Under the pieces are notes generated by a model that was not told the origin of the DNA, did no database searches, and saw only the letters and a list, made by a program, of their open reading frames with translations. Positions 1 through 9,091 of a stretch of DNA of 64,000 nucleotides are shown here, one piece after another; position 1 is the stretch's first letter, and each line of letters opens with the position of its first letter. The DNA comes from Reyranella sp. (GTDB lineage Bacteria > Pseudomonadota > Alphaproteobacteria > Reyranellales > Reyranellaceae), in assembly GCF_004297405.1 (NCBI RefSeq), contig NZ_SCVC01000011.1, positions 248,001 through 312,000 of the forward strand. The letters are read 5' to 3'. The position numbers were made by a program, and so were the translations under genes.

Positions 1-557
1 GAGTGGGCGGTGGCTCGGCCGATGCGGCGGCGGCGCTGCTGGCGCTGGTCGATCATTGGCGTGTGGCGATGCCCCAGGAAGAGTTGTTCGAACTGGCGGC
101 CGAACTCGGCGCCGATGTGCCCATGTGCCTGGCCGGCCGGGCAGCGCTTGTTTCCGGCGTCGGGGAACGACTGGAGCCGGCGCCGCGTCTGCCTGCCTGT
201 GCGATCCTGCTGGTCAATCCGGGAGTGCCCTTGCCGACGCCGCAGGTCTTCGCCGCGCGCCAAGGGGCCTTTTCGGCCGAGAGGGCGGCACCCACGGCGT
301 GGCCTGATCTCGCTGCATTCGGCCGTGAGCTCGCCGCACGCGGCAATGATCTCACCGAGGCAGCCATCTCCTTGCGGCCCGAGATTGCGGAGATCCTGCA
401 AGCCCTTCAGCACAGCGACAGCATTGTTCACGCCGCTATGAGCGGGAGTGGCGCCACCTGCTTCGGTCTCTACGCAACCATCGACGCAGCGCGGCGTGCA
501 GAGGCAGAGTTGCCGCCGTCATGGTGGCGACATGCCGGTCAGCTCGTTACGGGCTGA
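1..557 (+). CDS. ispE: 4-diphosphocytidyl-2-C-methyl-D-erythritol kinase, C-terminal part
   Basis: This is the 3' part of a GHMP-family kinase whose start lies before the window. The visible residues open with the GHMP ATP-binding loop GGGSADAA and end with the family's C-terminal motif (SGSGATCFGL). The family phosphorylates the 2-hydroxyl of CDP-methylerythritol in the cytosolic non-mevalonate isoprenoid pathway. About 184 codons are visible of the usual ~290, so roughly the first third is missing because of the window edge, not because of a mutation. The gene converges on the Sel1-repeat gene with only 3 bases between stop codons. Identification rests on the two motifs and the length from loop to end. 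Confidence 0.93.
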   Translation, partial: VGGGSADAAAALLALVDHWRVAMPQEELFELAAELGADVPMCLAGRAALVSGVGERLEPAPRLPACAILLVNPGVPLPTPQVFAARQGAFSAERAAPTAWPDLAAFGRELAARGNDLTEAAISLRPEIAEILQALQHSDSIVHAAMSGSGATCFGLYATIDAARRAEAELPPSWWRHAGQLVTG

Positions 558-560
558 CGT

Positions 561-2267
561 TTAAGGCTTGGTAGGCGTCGCCGATCGACGCCGTTCTTTC
601 AGCGACTCGAACAGCGCCTTGCTGGGCTCGCCGGTGATCCTGAGGCCCGCCGCCTTCTCATAGTCGCGGATCGCCGTGCGGGTCAGCGGTCCCATGATGC
701 CGTCCGGCGTGTCGCGCAACAGATTGAGCTCGACCAGAAGCATCTGCACCATCTTGACCTGATCTACTGGCACCGTCGGCCAGGTCGCATCGGCCGGCAA
801 TGTCGGCCGCACGATATCGATCGAAGTCGGCGGCGGCGGCGGTGGCTCGGGCTTGCCGATATCGATGATGCTGGCTTGCTGCTCGACCGGAGGGGCAGCC
901 TTGGGTTCAGCCGCGAGAGCCTGCGCCTTCTCTTCGGTTTTTGCCTCCGCCTTTGGTGGAAGCGGCAACGGCGAGTTGGCGACGACGTCACGGTTGGCCA
1001 GCGCCGTGCGCATCGCGACGTACAATTCCTTGCTGGGCTCGCCGGTCTCGCGCATTCCCGCACCTTTCTGGAAGGTACGAATCGCGGTGCGGGTCATCGG
1101 TCCGATTGCGCCGTCTGGCGGGTCACGCAGGAGCTTGAGGTCGAACAAGACCTGCTGAGTGGCCCGTACCTGTTCGTTGGCGGCTTGCGGCCAGCCGGGC
1201 GGATCGACATTGGCGATTTGCGGCGCCGTCGGCGCCGGCCCACTGGATTGTGGGAGTGAGGCAGGCTTGGGTGGTTGCAGGGCCTCGACGATCTGCTTGA
1301 ACTCGTCCTGGCCGACCTGCTGTGCGCGCTCCAGTTCGCCTGGCGTGAGGAGACGTTGCAAAGTTTGCGCCCGCTGCCCCGAGGTCTTGGAGAGCGGCGT
1401 TTCCTCGCCCTTGTTCATCTGGCGGTCGAGTTCGGAAGCGATGGTGAACCAGGCCAGAGCGGCTGCTTGGTCCTTCGGTGCGGCATCGCCGCGTTCGTAG
1501 ATGTCGCCCAGGGTGAACATCGAAGCGACCATGCCCTGGCGTGTCGCCGAGCGCAGCAGCTCGACGGCTTCCTTGCCGTTGCGCGCGGCGCCCTTGCCGT
1601 CGCGCAGCAGCAAAGCGAGGTTGTGCTTGGCCATCGGCATGTCGGCATCGACGGCCTTGCGATACCACTCGATGGCTTTGCTGGAGTCGCGTTCGACGAC
1701 GAAGCCGCGCTCGTACATCACGCCAACGTTGAAGGCCGCCTGCGCCGAGCCCGCTTGTGCCGCCCTCAGCAGCCAACCGGCGCCGGCCTGAGCATCCTTG
1801 GTGACGCCTACGCCCTGCAGCAGCCGGCGCGCCAGTTCTTCCATGGCCAGGATTTCGTTGCCCTCGGCCCTGGTCCGCAACTCGCGGATCGGCATTGCTT
1901 CCCAGTCCGTCTTCGCGTCGGCGGGCTTCAACTCGGCAGCCTTCGCGTCGACAGGCTTCGTTTCCTCGGCCTTTGCGTCGACGATCTTCACGTCGACAAG
2001 GGTCGCGTTGTCGAAGTCGGCGCTGGTCGGCGGTGGCGGTGCACTAAGCGGCGGATCGACCTTGGCTACTGCTTCAGGCGGCGCGCTCGAGGCGGTCTGA
2101 GCCGGATCCGCGGCCTTTGCGGCAACGGGCGACGCCGCGTCGTTCGCCAGCCGCGTCAGCCAGGCGCCGCCTGTGGCTGCAGCCACGAGCACGACGGCGA
2201 CCCCCGCCAAGACGGCGGGTCGCTTCAGGGTCGCAAAGGGGGAGGGCCGGTCGGTGCTTCCGGTCAT
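561..2267 (-). CDS. Membrane-anchored Sel1-repeat protein with two peptidoglycan-binding domains
   Basis: The 568-residue product starts with a cytoplasmic Pro/Arg stretch, then one hydrophobic segment (about residues 12-33). An Ala/Pro/Lys-rich linker with repeated VDAKA/ADAK units follows. Next come three to four Sel1-like repeats (about 125-265; units such as AAFNVGVMYERG and ASMFTLGDIYERG). Two PG_binding_1 domains close it (about 345-400 and 500-550), each with the signature DGxxGPxTRTAIR. The architecture suggests an inner-membrane protein reaching into the periplasm to touch peptidoglycan, perhaps as a cell-wall or division scaffold; that role is inferred. The ATG at 2267 was chosen because the longer reading frame overlaps ctaA. 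It lies 14 bases behind ctaA and is probably cotranscribed. Confidence 0.85.
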   Translation of the reverse strand: MTGSTDRPSPFATLKRPAVLAGVAVVLVAAATGGAWLTRLANDAASPVAAKAADPAQTASSAPPEAVAKVDPPLSAPPPPTSADFDNATLVDVKIVDAKAEETKPVDAKAAELKPADAKTDWEAMPIRELRTRAEGNEILAMEELARRLLQGVGVTKDAQAGAGWLLRAAQAGSAQAAFNVGVMYERGFVVERDSSKAIEWYRKAVDADMPMAKHNLALLLRDGKGAARNGKEAVELLRSATRQGMVASMFTLGDIYERGDAAPKDQAAALAWFTIASELDRQMNKGEETPLSKTSGQRAQTLQRLLTPGELERAQQVGQDEFKQIVEALQPPKPASLPQSSGPAPTAPQIANVDPPGWPQAANEQVRATQQVLFDLKLLRDPPDGAIGPMTRTAIRTFQKGAGMRETGEPSKELYVAMRTALANRDVVANSPLPLPPKAEAKTEEKAQALAAEPKAAPPVEQQASIIDIGKPEPPPPPPTSIDIVRPTLPADATWPTVPVDQVKMVQMLLVELNLLRDTPDGIMGPLTRTAIRDYEKAAGLRITGEPSKALFESLKERRRSATPTKP

Positions 2268-2281
2268 CGTCTGAGAATAGC

Positions 2282-3286
2282 CTAGACTGGCCGCTGCAGA
2301 GAAGGCATGGCGCGATGTCGCACAATGATCAGCGCGGTCAGCAAAAGCACCGCGCCGGCCTGATGTGCAGTGGCGATGCCGATACTGACGCCGGTCAGGA
2401 TCGTGGCAATTCCGAGGCCAAGCTGCAGGAATGCCATCATGGCCGCCATCATCGTCTCGGGCCGCGGCGCGCGCCAGGCCATCACGAGCACCCCCAACAC
2501 CAGGAGCTTGGCCAGCCAGCGATGGATGAACTGGATGGTCGTGCCGTTCTCGAAGAGGTTGATCCACCAGGGTGAAAGATCGAACAGGCCGGGCGGGATC
2601 CAGTGACCCGACATGGTCGGGAAGGTGTTGTGGGCGGCGCCGGCACGCAGCCCCGCCATGAACGCGCCCCAGGTCAGTACGACGAACAGGAAGCCGATGA
2701 GAGCCGTGGCCTTGCGCCGCGTCTTGGCATCGTCCTGGCGCGCCGCCTGCGGCCCCAGTTCGAGGATCAGCCAGACCGTGTAGGCATAGAGGGTGATGGC
2801 CAGCAGGAGATGGGCCGCCAGGCGGTAGTGGCTGACCGCCGGCCGATCGACCAGGCCCGACGCCACCATGGCCCAGCCAAGCGCGCCCTGCAGTCCACCG
2901 GCCACCAGCAGCGCGAGAAGTCTCGGCTTCAGATGCGCGTTGAGGGCACCCCGCCACCAGAACCAGGCGAGCGGCAAGGCGAAGACGACACCGATGAGCC
3001 GTCCCCACACACGGTGGATGTACTCCAGCCAGAAGATCTCTTTGAATTCGCCGACGGTGAAAGAATGATTCACCAATCGTCCCTGCGGTGAGGAAAGATA
3101 CTTCTGCAGCTCTGCCTGCCAGGCTGTATCGGAAAGCGGCGGCAGCCAGCCGGTGACGGGTCGCCACTCGACCATCGACAGGCCGGACTCGGTGAGGCGC
3201 GTGAGCGCGCCAATCACGATCATGAAGAAGATCATCGCCGCAACGACGATCAGCCAATTGCGCACGGAGGGAGGGACGGGCTGCAT
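2282..3286 (-). CDS. ctaA: Haem A synthase (COX15/CtaA family)
   Basis: The 334-residue polytopic membrane protein has the CtaA/Cox15 pattern. An N-terminal helix is followed by GALTRLTESGLSMVEWRP. A conserved histidine sits in EYIHRVWGRLIG, another in SHYRLAAHLLLA, and the last in FIHRWLAKLL and ATAHQAGAVLLL; these are the haem-ligand type histidines. The enzyme oxidises the C8 methyl of haem O to make haem A for aa3-type cytochrome oxidase. About eight transmembrane segments are visible, the normal number. The longer loop after the first helix (TAWQAELQKYLSSPQG) is typical of the alphaproteobacterial/mitochondrial type. It heads a likely two-gene unit with the Sel1-repeat gene. Confidence 0.95.
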   Translation of the reverse strand: MQPVPPSVRNWLIVVAAMIFFMIVIGALTRLTESGLSMVEWRPVTGWLPPLSDTAWQAELQKYLSSPQGRLVNHSFTVGEFKEIFWLEYIHRVWGRLIGVVFALPLAWFWWRGALNAHLKPRLLALLVAGGLQGALGWAMVASGLVDRPAVSHYRLAAHLLLAITLYAYTVWLILELGPQAARQDDAKTRRKATALIGFLFVVLTWGAFMAGLRAGAAHNTFPTMSGHWIPPGLFDLSPWWINLFENGTTIQFIHRWLAKLLVLGVLVMAWRAPRPETMMAAMMAFLQLGLGIATILTGVSIGIATAHQAGAVLLLTALIIVRHRAMPSLQRPV

Positions 3287-3389
3287 CGAGGCGGACCATG
3301 CGTGAAGCGGGCTACGCCGTCATCTGGCATTAATGTCGCTAATCGGCGGCATGACTTGCGATGCCTTGCGCTTCCGGGGCACCTTGTTT

Positions 3390-3411
3390 AACGGTTCGTG
3401 CACGAACTGTT
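3390..3411. promoter_or_regulatory. Near-perfect 22-bp palindrome, candidate operator
   Basis: A perfect 14-bp palindrome (GTTCGTGCACGAAC, 3394-3407) is extended by AAC/GTT arms with one mismatched pair. It sits 28 bases before the ATG of the fused oxidoreductase and between two divergent genes. That position fits a repressor or redox-sensor operator. No regulator is encoded next to it, so the binding protein is unknown. Confidence 0.45.
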
Positions 3412-3438
3412 TTCCTCGCCCTATCCGGATACACGGTA

Positions 3439-6400
3439 ATGATCGCGTCCCCGCTGGCCCCGCCGGTCACCTTCGGGCTCAGCTTCAATGACTTCTACGA
3501 TCGCGAGGGACTGAGCCGTCTCGATGCTGCGTTCGTCACCTGGCTGAGCGAAGCCAACGTCGATATCCATGCACGCCTGATGGCGGCACGCGCTGCGCCG
3601 GAAGGGTTGGCAGCCAAAGACGAATCGAATTTGCTGATCGAGCTGGCGCGGCCACTCGAGGATTTCATCGGCACCCTGTTTGGGGTCGGCGAAGAGGTCG
3701 CTGCCCTGCGCGGTCGCCACAGCCGCTTGGCGCCGCTCTATGATTGCAAGCGGCTCTTTGTGCAGCGCTACGTCACGCGCGCCATCAAGCCCGATGCCGC
3801 GGCGGCACTCGACGGTGCGACCGTCACCGCGAACGTCAAATTGGCCGTCGATCTTTCTGCTGGATTGGAGGAGTGGGAACTCGCCTTCGCGCTCGCGGTT
3901 CGCGATCTCGTCGGCGCCGAGTTCAAGGTCGAGACGCCGACGCCCGAGATCACGGCCTTTGCGGAGTATGCCGCCTGGGCGTTGCATCATCCCGAGGGCA
4001 AGAAGCGCCATCACGACGGGCCGCTGTTCAAGGTGCCGCACAAGCTCGACTTCGAGCATCTCGTGCCGATCGAGACCGAGACGGTCGATGGCGTCATCCG
4101 CATGAAGCTGCCGCGGCCACTGCTACGGCATCGCGAGGGGTTTGCGCTCACCGACCAGGGCTTCGACCTCGTGCGCGCCCTCGACCATGCGAACTACTGC
4201 ATCTGGTGCCACAACCAGGGCAAGGATAGCTGCTCTCGGGGGCTGCGGGATCGCAAGACCGGCGCGTTCCAGAAGTCGCCCTTCGGCGTCACCCTCGCAG
4301 GGTGCCCGCTCGAGGAAAAGATTTCGGAGATGAACCTCCTGAAGGCGGAGGGCTTCTCGGTCGGCGCGCTGGCGATCGCCGCGGTCGACAATCCTCTGCT
4401 GGCGGCGACCGGCCACCGCATCTGCAACGACTGCATGAAGGCCTGCATCTATCAGAAGCAGGAACCGGTCGACATCCCGCAGATCGAGACCCGCACCTTG
4501 AAGGACGTGCTCGGTCTGCCCTGGGGCTTCGAGATCTACTCCCTGCTGACGCGGTGGAATCCGCTCAATCTGCGCCGCCCGATTCCGCGTCCCGCGACGG
4601 GGCGCACCGTGCTGGTCGTCGGCCTGGGACCGGCCGGTTTCAATCTTGCCCATCATCTGATGAACGACGGCCATACGGTGGTCGGCATCGACGGGCTCAA
4701 GATCGAGCCGTTACCCGAAGCGCAATCCGGGGTGGCGATGGATGGCACGCGCGTCGGGTTCCAGGCGGTGAAGGACGTCGCGGCCTTGCGCGAAAATCTC
4801 GGTGAGCGGGCGATGGCAGGCTTCGGCGGCGTCGCCGAGTACGGCATCACCGTGCGCTGGGACAAGAACTACCTGAAGATGGTGCGGCTCCTGCTGGAGC
4901 GGCGCGCCGAGTTCTCGATGTTCGGCGGCGTGCGCTTCGGCGGCACGGTGACGGTCGAAAGCGCTTTCGCCATGGGCTTCGACCATATCGCGCTCTGTGC
5001 CGGCGCGGGCAAGCCAACCGTGCTCGATCTGCCGAACGGCCTGGCGCGCGGCGTGCGTGCGGCGTCGGATTTCCTGATGGCGCTGCAGCTCACGGGCGCG
5101 GCCAAGAAAGAATCCATCGCCAACCTGCAGATCCGCTTGCCGGTGGTGGTCATCGGCGGCGGCCTGACCGCCATCGACACGGCAACCGAATCGCTCGCCT
5201 ATTATCCGCTGCAGGTCGAGAAGTTCCTGGCACGGCATGAAGCGCTGGTCGCCGAGCGCGGCGAAGCGGCGGTGCAGGGCAACTGGTCACCGGAAGAGCG
5301 CGAGATCGCCGACGAGTTCATAGCGCACGCCAAGGCGATCCGTGCCGAGCGCGAGGCGGCGGCCCGCGAAGGCCGCGAGCCTGCGATCGCCAAGCTGGTG
5401 AATGGCTGGGGCGGCGTGGCGCTGGTCTATCGCCGCCGTCTGATCGATTCACCGTCCTACACGCTGAACCACGAGGAAGTGCTGAAGGCGCTCGAGGAAG
5501 ACATCCGCTTCGTCGAAGGCCTCTCGCCAGTCGCGGTCGAAGTCGATGCTGTCGGTCAGGCCAAGGCGCTGAAGGTGGCGGGCGAGCAGAACGGCGCCAA
5601 GGTCGAGGCGACTCTGCCGGCGCGCACTATCCTGGTGGCGGCCGGCACGCAGCCCAACACCGTGCTGGCGCGTGAAGATGCGACGCATGCTTTCATCGAC
5701 GGCAAGTACTTCCGCGCCCTCGACGAGGAGGGAAATCCCGCCACACCCGAGCGCGTCGCCAAGCCTGCCGAGGTGCGGGTGCTGATGTACCGCCATGCCG
5801 ACAACCGCTTCATGTCGTTCTTCGGCGACCTGCATCCGTCCTTCGCCGGCAATGTTGTGAAGGCGATGGGCGGCGCCAAGCAGGGCTATCCGGTGCTGAC
5901 GCGCGCGATGACGGCACTGCCGGCACCCAAGCGTACGCCGGCCGAAATCCTGGGCGAGGCCAATCGGGAGTGGCGTGCCCGCGTCGTTCGCGTCGATCGG
6001 CTGACACCCACTATCGTCGAGGTCGTCGTCGAAGCGCCGGCGGCGGCGCGCAATTTCGAGCCCGGCCAGTTCTATCGCCTGCAGAACTACGAGGCGCGGT
6101 CGCTGCAAAGCGAAGGCACACTGCTCACCATGGAAGGTCTGGCGCTGACCGGCGCGTGGGTCGACAAGGACAAGGGCCTGCTGTCGCTGATCGCGCTGGA
6201 GATGGGCGGCTCGTCCGATCTCTGCGCAATGCTGAAGCCCGGCGAACCTGTGATCGTCATGGGCCCGACCGGTGCGCCGACAGAGATCGAACCGGGCGAA
6301 ACGGTTGTCCTTGTTGGCGGCGGCCTGGGCAATGCCGTTCTGTTTTCGATCGGCCAGGCTTTCCGCAAGGCCGGCAGCAAGGTGCTCTACTTCGCGGGCT

Positions 6401-6939
6401 ACAAGCGGGTCATCGACCGTTACAAGGTCGAAGAGATCGAAGCGGCGGCCGATGTCGTAATTTGGTGCTGCGACGAGGAGCCGGGCTTCACGCCGGGCCG
6501 GCCGCAGGACAAGGCGCTGGTCGCCAACATCGTCGAAGCGATGCGCCGCTACGCATCAGGTGAACTCGGCGACCAGCCGATCCCCTACAATGCGGCGGAC
6601 CGTATCGTCGCCATCGGCTCCGACGGCATGATGAACGCGGTGCGGCTGGCGCGGCACAATGCGCTGAAGCCGTTCCTCAAAGCCGATCATCGTGCGCTGG
6701 GTTCGATCAACTCCCCCATGCAATGCATGATGAAGGAGATCTGCGCCCAGTGCCTGCAGCTCCATAAGGACCCGGTGACCGGCAAGGAGAGTGTCGTCTT
6801 CTCCTGCTTCAATCAGGATCAGGAGCTCGACCGTGTCGACTTCGCCGGTCTTCGCCAACGGCTGCGCCAGAACTCCGTGCAGGAGAAGATCGGCGCGCTC
6901 TGGATCGACCGCTCGCTGAGGAAAATCGGCGCACGCTAG
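3439..6939 (+). CDS. Fused NfnB/NfnA-like (GltD-type plus ferredoxin-reductase-type) pyridine nucleotide oxidoreductase
   Basis: This 1166-residue protein joins three parts. About residues 1-380 carry a cysteine-rich region with CIWC (from 254), CPLEE and CNDCMKAC (from 329), resembling the iron-sulfur segment ahead of GltD-type flavoproteins. About 385-840 is a two-dinucleotide-fold reductase with GLGPAG (about 392) and GGGLTAID (about 572). About 845-1100 is an FNR/DHODB-type reductase with the FAD motif region EPGQFYRLQNY and NAD loop GGGLGNA (about 960). Near the end CMMKEICAQC resembles the DHODB 2Fe-2S ligand set. The whole is like NfnB followed by NfnA in one chain. It probably moves electrons between NAD(P)H and an iron-sulfur partner; the substrate is unknown. 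ATG 3439 was preferred to 3361, which would put the palindrome inside the gene. Confidence 0.72.
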   Translation: MIASPLAPPVTFGLSFNDFYDREGLSRLDAAFVTWLSEANVDIHARLMAARAAPEGLAAKDESNLLIELARPLEDFIGTLFGVGEEVAALRGRHSRLAPLYDCKRLFVQRYVTRAIKPDAAAALDGATVTANVKLAVDLSAGLEEWELAFALAVRDLVGAEFKVETPTPEITAFAEYAAWALHHPEGKKRHHDGPLFKVPHKLDFEHLVPIETETVDGVIRMKLPRPLLRHREGFALTDQGFDLVRALDHANYCIWCHNQGKDSCSRGLRDRKTGAFQKSPFGVTLAGCPLEEKISEMNLLKAEGFSVGALAIAAVDNPLLAATGHRICNDCMKACIYQKQEPVDIPQIETRTLKDVLGLPWGFEIYSLLTRWNPLNLRRPIPRPATGRTVLVVGLGPAGFNLAHHLMNDGHTVVGIDGLKIEPLPEAQSGVAMDGTRVGFQAVKDVAALRENLGERAMAGFGGVAEYGITVRWDKNYLKMVRLLLERRAEFSMFGGVRFGGTVTVESAFAMGFDHIALCAGAGKPTVLDLPNGLARGVRAASDFLMALQLTGAAKKESIANLQIRLPVVVIGGGLTAIDTATESLAYYPLQVEKFLARHEALVAERGEAAVQGNWSPEEREIADEFIAHAKAIRAEREAAAREGREPAIAKLVNGWGGVALVYRRRLIDSPSYTLNHEEVLKALEEDIRFVEGLSPVAVEVDAVGQAKALKVAGEQNGAKVEATLPARTILVAAGTQPNTVLAREDATHAFIDGKYFRALDEEGNPATPERVAKPAEVRVLMYRHADNRFMSFFGDLHPSFAGNVVKAMGGAKQGYPVLTRAMTALPAPKRTPAEILGEANREWRARVVRVDRLTPTIVEVVVEAPAAARNFEPGQFYRLQNYEARSLQSEGTLLTMEGLALTGAWVDKDKGLLSLIALEMGGSSDLCAMLKPGEPVIVMGPTGAPTEIEPGETVVLVGGGLGNAVLFSIGQAFRKAGSKVLYFAGYKRVIDRYKVEEIEAAADVVIWCCDEEPGFTPGRPQDKALVANIVEAMRRYASGELGDQPIPYNAADRIVAIGSDGMMNAVRLARHNALKPFLKADHRALGSINSPMQCMMKEICAQCLQLHKDPVTGKESVVFSCFNQDQELDRVDFAGLRQRLRQNSVQEKIGALWIDRSLRKIGAR

Positions 6940-7631
6940 GGCGTGCGCACGAACCTGAACAGTACCTTGTCCTGGCTGTAGTAGCGCAGCTGGTCGACCA
7001 CCTTCGGGAAATAGTCGCTGCCCACCGTCACCGGCATGAAAGCATCGAGGTCGAGCGGGCGAACGCCCACGGTGAAGCCTGCTTCCGAGAAAGCCTTCGC
7101 GACGCTGTCGAGCGAATGATCGTAGATCGGGATCGACGAGCTCTCGCTGATCAGCTTGCGCCAGCGCGACCACACGGCACTGTCCTTGTGGCAGCCCATG
7201 GCGGCGATATAGGCGCCACCGGGTCGAAGGGCGGCCTTCATGTCGGCGGCGTGCGCGGCGAGATCGGGTAGCAGGTAGAGCACTTCATGGCTGAAGGCGA
7301 AGTCGAAGGGGCTGCCGAGCGCGGCAGCGCTGTGGCCGACCTTGTAGTCGATTGGGCGATGGCCTTTCAGCAGCTCGGCGCGCGCCACCGATTCGCGGGC
7401 GATGTCGATGCCGATGGCGGAGCGAAAGGGATGCCGATCGTAGAGCATGCGCAGGAAGCCGCCTTGGTTGCAGCCGTAATCGAGGACTGCCGAGTTGTGC
7501 AGGCTGCCATGGATGGCGACGTCGATCATGCGTCGCCAGATCGGCGCATGGGCGGCGCCCATCGCCTCTTCGTCGGCGGGATTGCGGTTCCAGGTGTGAA
7601 TCGTGCCGTAGGCCGGGGAGGGTCGTTGCAT
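6936..7631 (-). CDS. Class I SAM-dependent methyltransferase
   Basis: The 231-residue product shows the Rossmann methyltransferase pattern. Motif I is VLDYGCNQGGF (about residue 48), the acidic end of strand 2 is IGIDIARES, and a later FSHEVLYLLPDL segment resembles motif IV. It would bind S-adenosylmethionine; no acceptor can be read from the sequence. The start at 7631 is set by AGGAGG 6 bases upstream. The reading frame continues further upstream but runs into the MATE gene. Its stop overlaps the stop of the fused oxidoreductase gene by four bases (convergent). It follows the MATE gene by 29 bases and may be cotranscribed with it. Confidence 0.8.
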   Translation of the reverse strand: MQRPSPAYGTIHTWNRNPADEEAMGAAHAPIWRRMIDVAIHGSLHNSAVLDYGCNQGGFLRMLYDRHPFRSAIGIDIARESVARAELLKGHRPIDYKVGHSAAALGSPFDFAFSHEVLYLLPDLAAHAADMKAALRPGGAYIAAMGCHKDSAVWSRWRKLISESSSIPIYDHSLDSVAKAFSEAGFTVGVRPLDLDAFMPVTVGSDYFPKVVDQLRYYSQDKVLFRFVRTP

Positions 7632-7660
7632 CGCTTCCTCCTGATGAGGAAGCCAGTCTA

Positions 7661-8932
7661 TCACGCCCGCGCGCGCCAGGGGTGAACGAGCAGCGGGCCG
7701 GCGATCAGGCTGCCGAAGGCGATCATGCCGATGGCGATCGCCGTGAACACGCCGTGCAAGCCCCAATCCAGACTTTCGATCATGAACCAGCCGCCGACTG
7801 TGGCAATACAAAGACGGGCGATGCCGGCGAAGAACGGCGCGGTCATCCGGCCCGCGCCCTGACTTGCGAAGGAAAGCGTCATGCCCACGCCGAACAGGCA
7901 ATAGAACGGCGCCACGTGCGTGACATAGGCGACAGTGGCCGCGATCACCTGCGGATCGTTTGTGAAGAGCCTCGCCCAGCCTTCGGGCACGATCGCCACG
8001 ATCCAGCCGAAGAGACCGATGCCGAGACCCGCGACGAGGCTGCCGGTCCAGGCGGCCCGCACAGCGCGCCGCCAGTCATTGGCGCCGGCCGCCACGCCGA
8101 CCAGGGTGGTGAGGCCCGAACCGATACCGAAGGCCAGCGGCACCAGCATGAATTCCAGCCGCACGCCGATGCCGTAGCCTGCGAGCGCAGCCACGCCGAA
8201 CCGGCCGACCAGACCTGTCACCAGCATGGCGGTGAGGTTGGCGGTGAAGGCGGAGAAGGAGGCGATCAGGCCGACGCGCAGGATGTCCCAGAAGAGACGA
8301 CCTTGCAGGGAGAGGCCGCCGAGTGCCGGCACGAACCCCAGCTTGCCGCCCCACAGGGCGCGCGCCTGCAGCAGGGCGGAGACGGCCGACGTCACCAGCG
8401 AGGAGAGTGCCGGTCCCGCCATGCCGAGGCCCGGCCAGTCGCCGATGCCCAGCGCCAGCACATAGGAGAGCGGCACCTGGGCAATCGAGGAGAAGAGCAT
8501 GTAGCGGCCGGGTGTTGCGGCATCGCCGCCGCCACGCAGCAGCGCCGACAGAAAGAAGTTCGCCCAGATGAGCAGCGAGCCAGAGAAGAGCACATGCGAG
8601 TAGGTGAGCGCATGGTCGAGCGACCGGCCTTCACCGCCCAGCAGGCGATAAAGCGTCGGCGCCACGGTCCAGGCGAGCAGGGTGAAGAGGAGGGCGAGCA
8701 CTGTCCCCAGCGCCAGGGCATGCAGCACCAGCGAGCGCGCATCGTCGCGTCGGCCGGCGCCCATGGCGCGCGCCATGGCGGCTGCCACGCCACCCCCCAT
8801 GCCGCCCGCCGCCATCATCGTCATCATCATCATGAGCGGGAAGACGAGGGCGAAACCCGCCAGCGCATCCGTGCCCAGCCGGCCGAAGATGAAGGTCTCG
8901 GCGATGGCGACGAAAGTCTGCGCGATCATCAC
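7661..8932 (-). CDS. MATE-family multidrug/toxin efflux transporter
   Basis: The protein has about twelve hydrophobic segments with MATE features: repeated small-residue helices, GIGVRLEFMLVPLAFGIGSGLTTLVG in the second half, and FGRLGTDALAGFALVFPL near the start. MATE proteins export cationic or amphipathic compounds in exchange for H+ or Na+ across the inner membrane. The formal start is the GTG at 8932. However, the frame upstream still encodes LWKLSAPTTA, which looks like the normal first-helix lead-in of this family. The true start is therefore probably a non-ATG codon between 8986 and 9013. No substrate can be inferred; the neighbouring methyltransferase may share its message. Confidence 0.85.
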   Translation of the reverse strand: MMIAQTFVAIAETFIFGRLGTDALAGFALVFPLMMMMTMMAAGGMGGGVAAAMARAMGAGRRDDARSLVLHALALGTVLALLFTLLAWTVAPTLYRLLGGEGRSLDHALTYSHVLFSGSLLIWANFFLSALLRGGGDAATPGRYMLFSSIAQVPLSYVLALGIGDWPGLGMAGPALSSLVTSAVSALLQARALWGGKLGFVPALGGLSLQGRLFWDILRVGLIASFSAFTANLTAMLVTGLVGRFGVAALAGYGIGVRLEFMLVPLAFGIGSGLTTLVGVAAGANDWRRAVRAAWTGSLVAGLGIGLFGWIVAIVPEGWARLFTNDPQVIAATVAYVTHVAPFYCLFGVGMTLSFASQGAGRMTAPFFAGIARLCIATVGGWFMIESLDWGLHGVFTAIAIGMIAFGSLIAGPLLVHPWRARA

Positions 8933-9018
8933 GGCCGTGGTCGGCGCCGAGAGTTTCCAGAGGCTGGAGCCGATCGGCGCAGTCAGGAGAGGGTGGGACA
9001 GGGGAGGCTCCAGATTAT

Positions 9019-9030
9019 GTGCATATGCAC
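9019..9030. promoter_or_regulatory. 12-bp perfect palindrome between MATE and cupin genes
   Basis: GTGCATATGCAC is a perfect palindrome in the short divergent region between the MATE exporter and the cupin gene. It is a plausible shared operator site, but nothing else (paired site, adjacent regulator) supports it. Confidence 0.3.
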
Positions 9031-9091
9031 CATATCAGCCCGCGCCCTCCTGTCACCTGACAAACCCTGCGGGCATCATTAGCTTTTGGCC

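Noticed and set aside
7352..9082. 576-codon open frame on the plus strand across the MATE gene
   Set aside because: Its product is an Arg/His/Gln-rich shadow with no motifs; the minus-strand frame has clear membrane helices.
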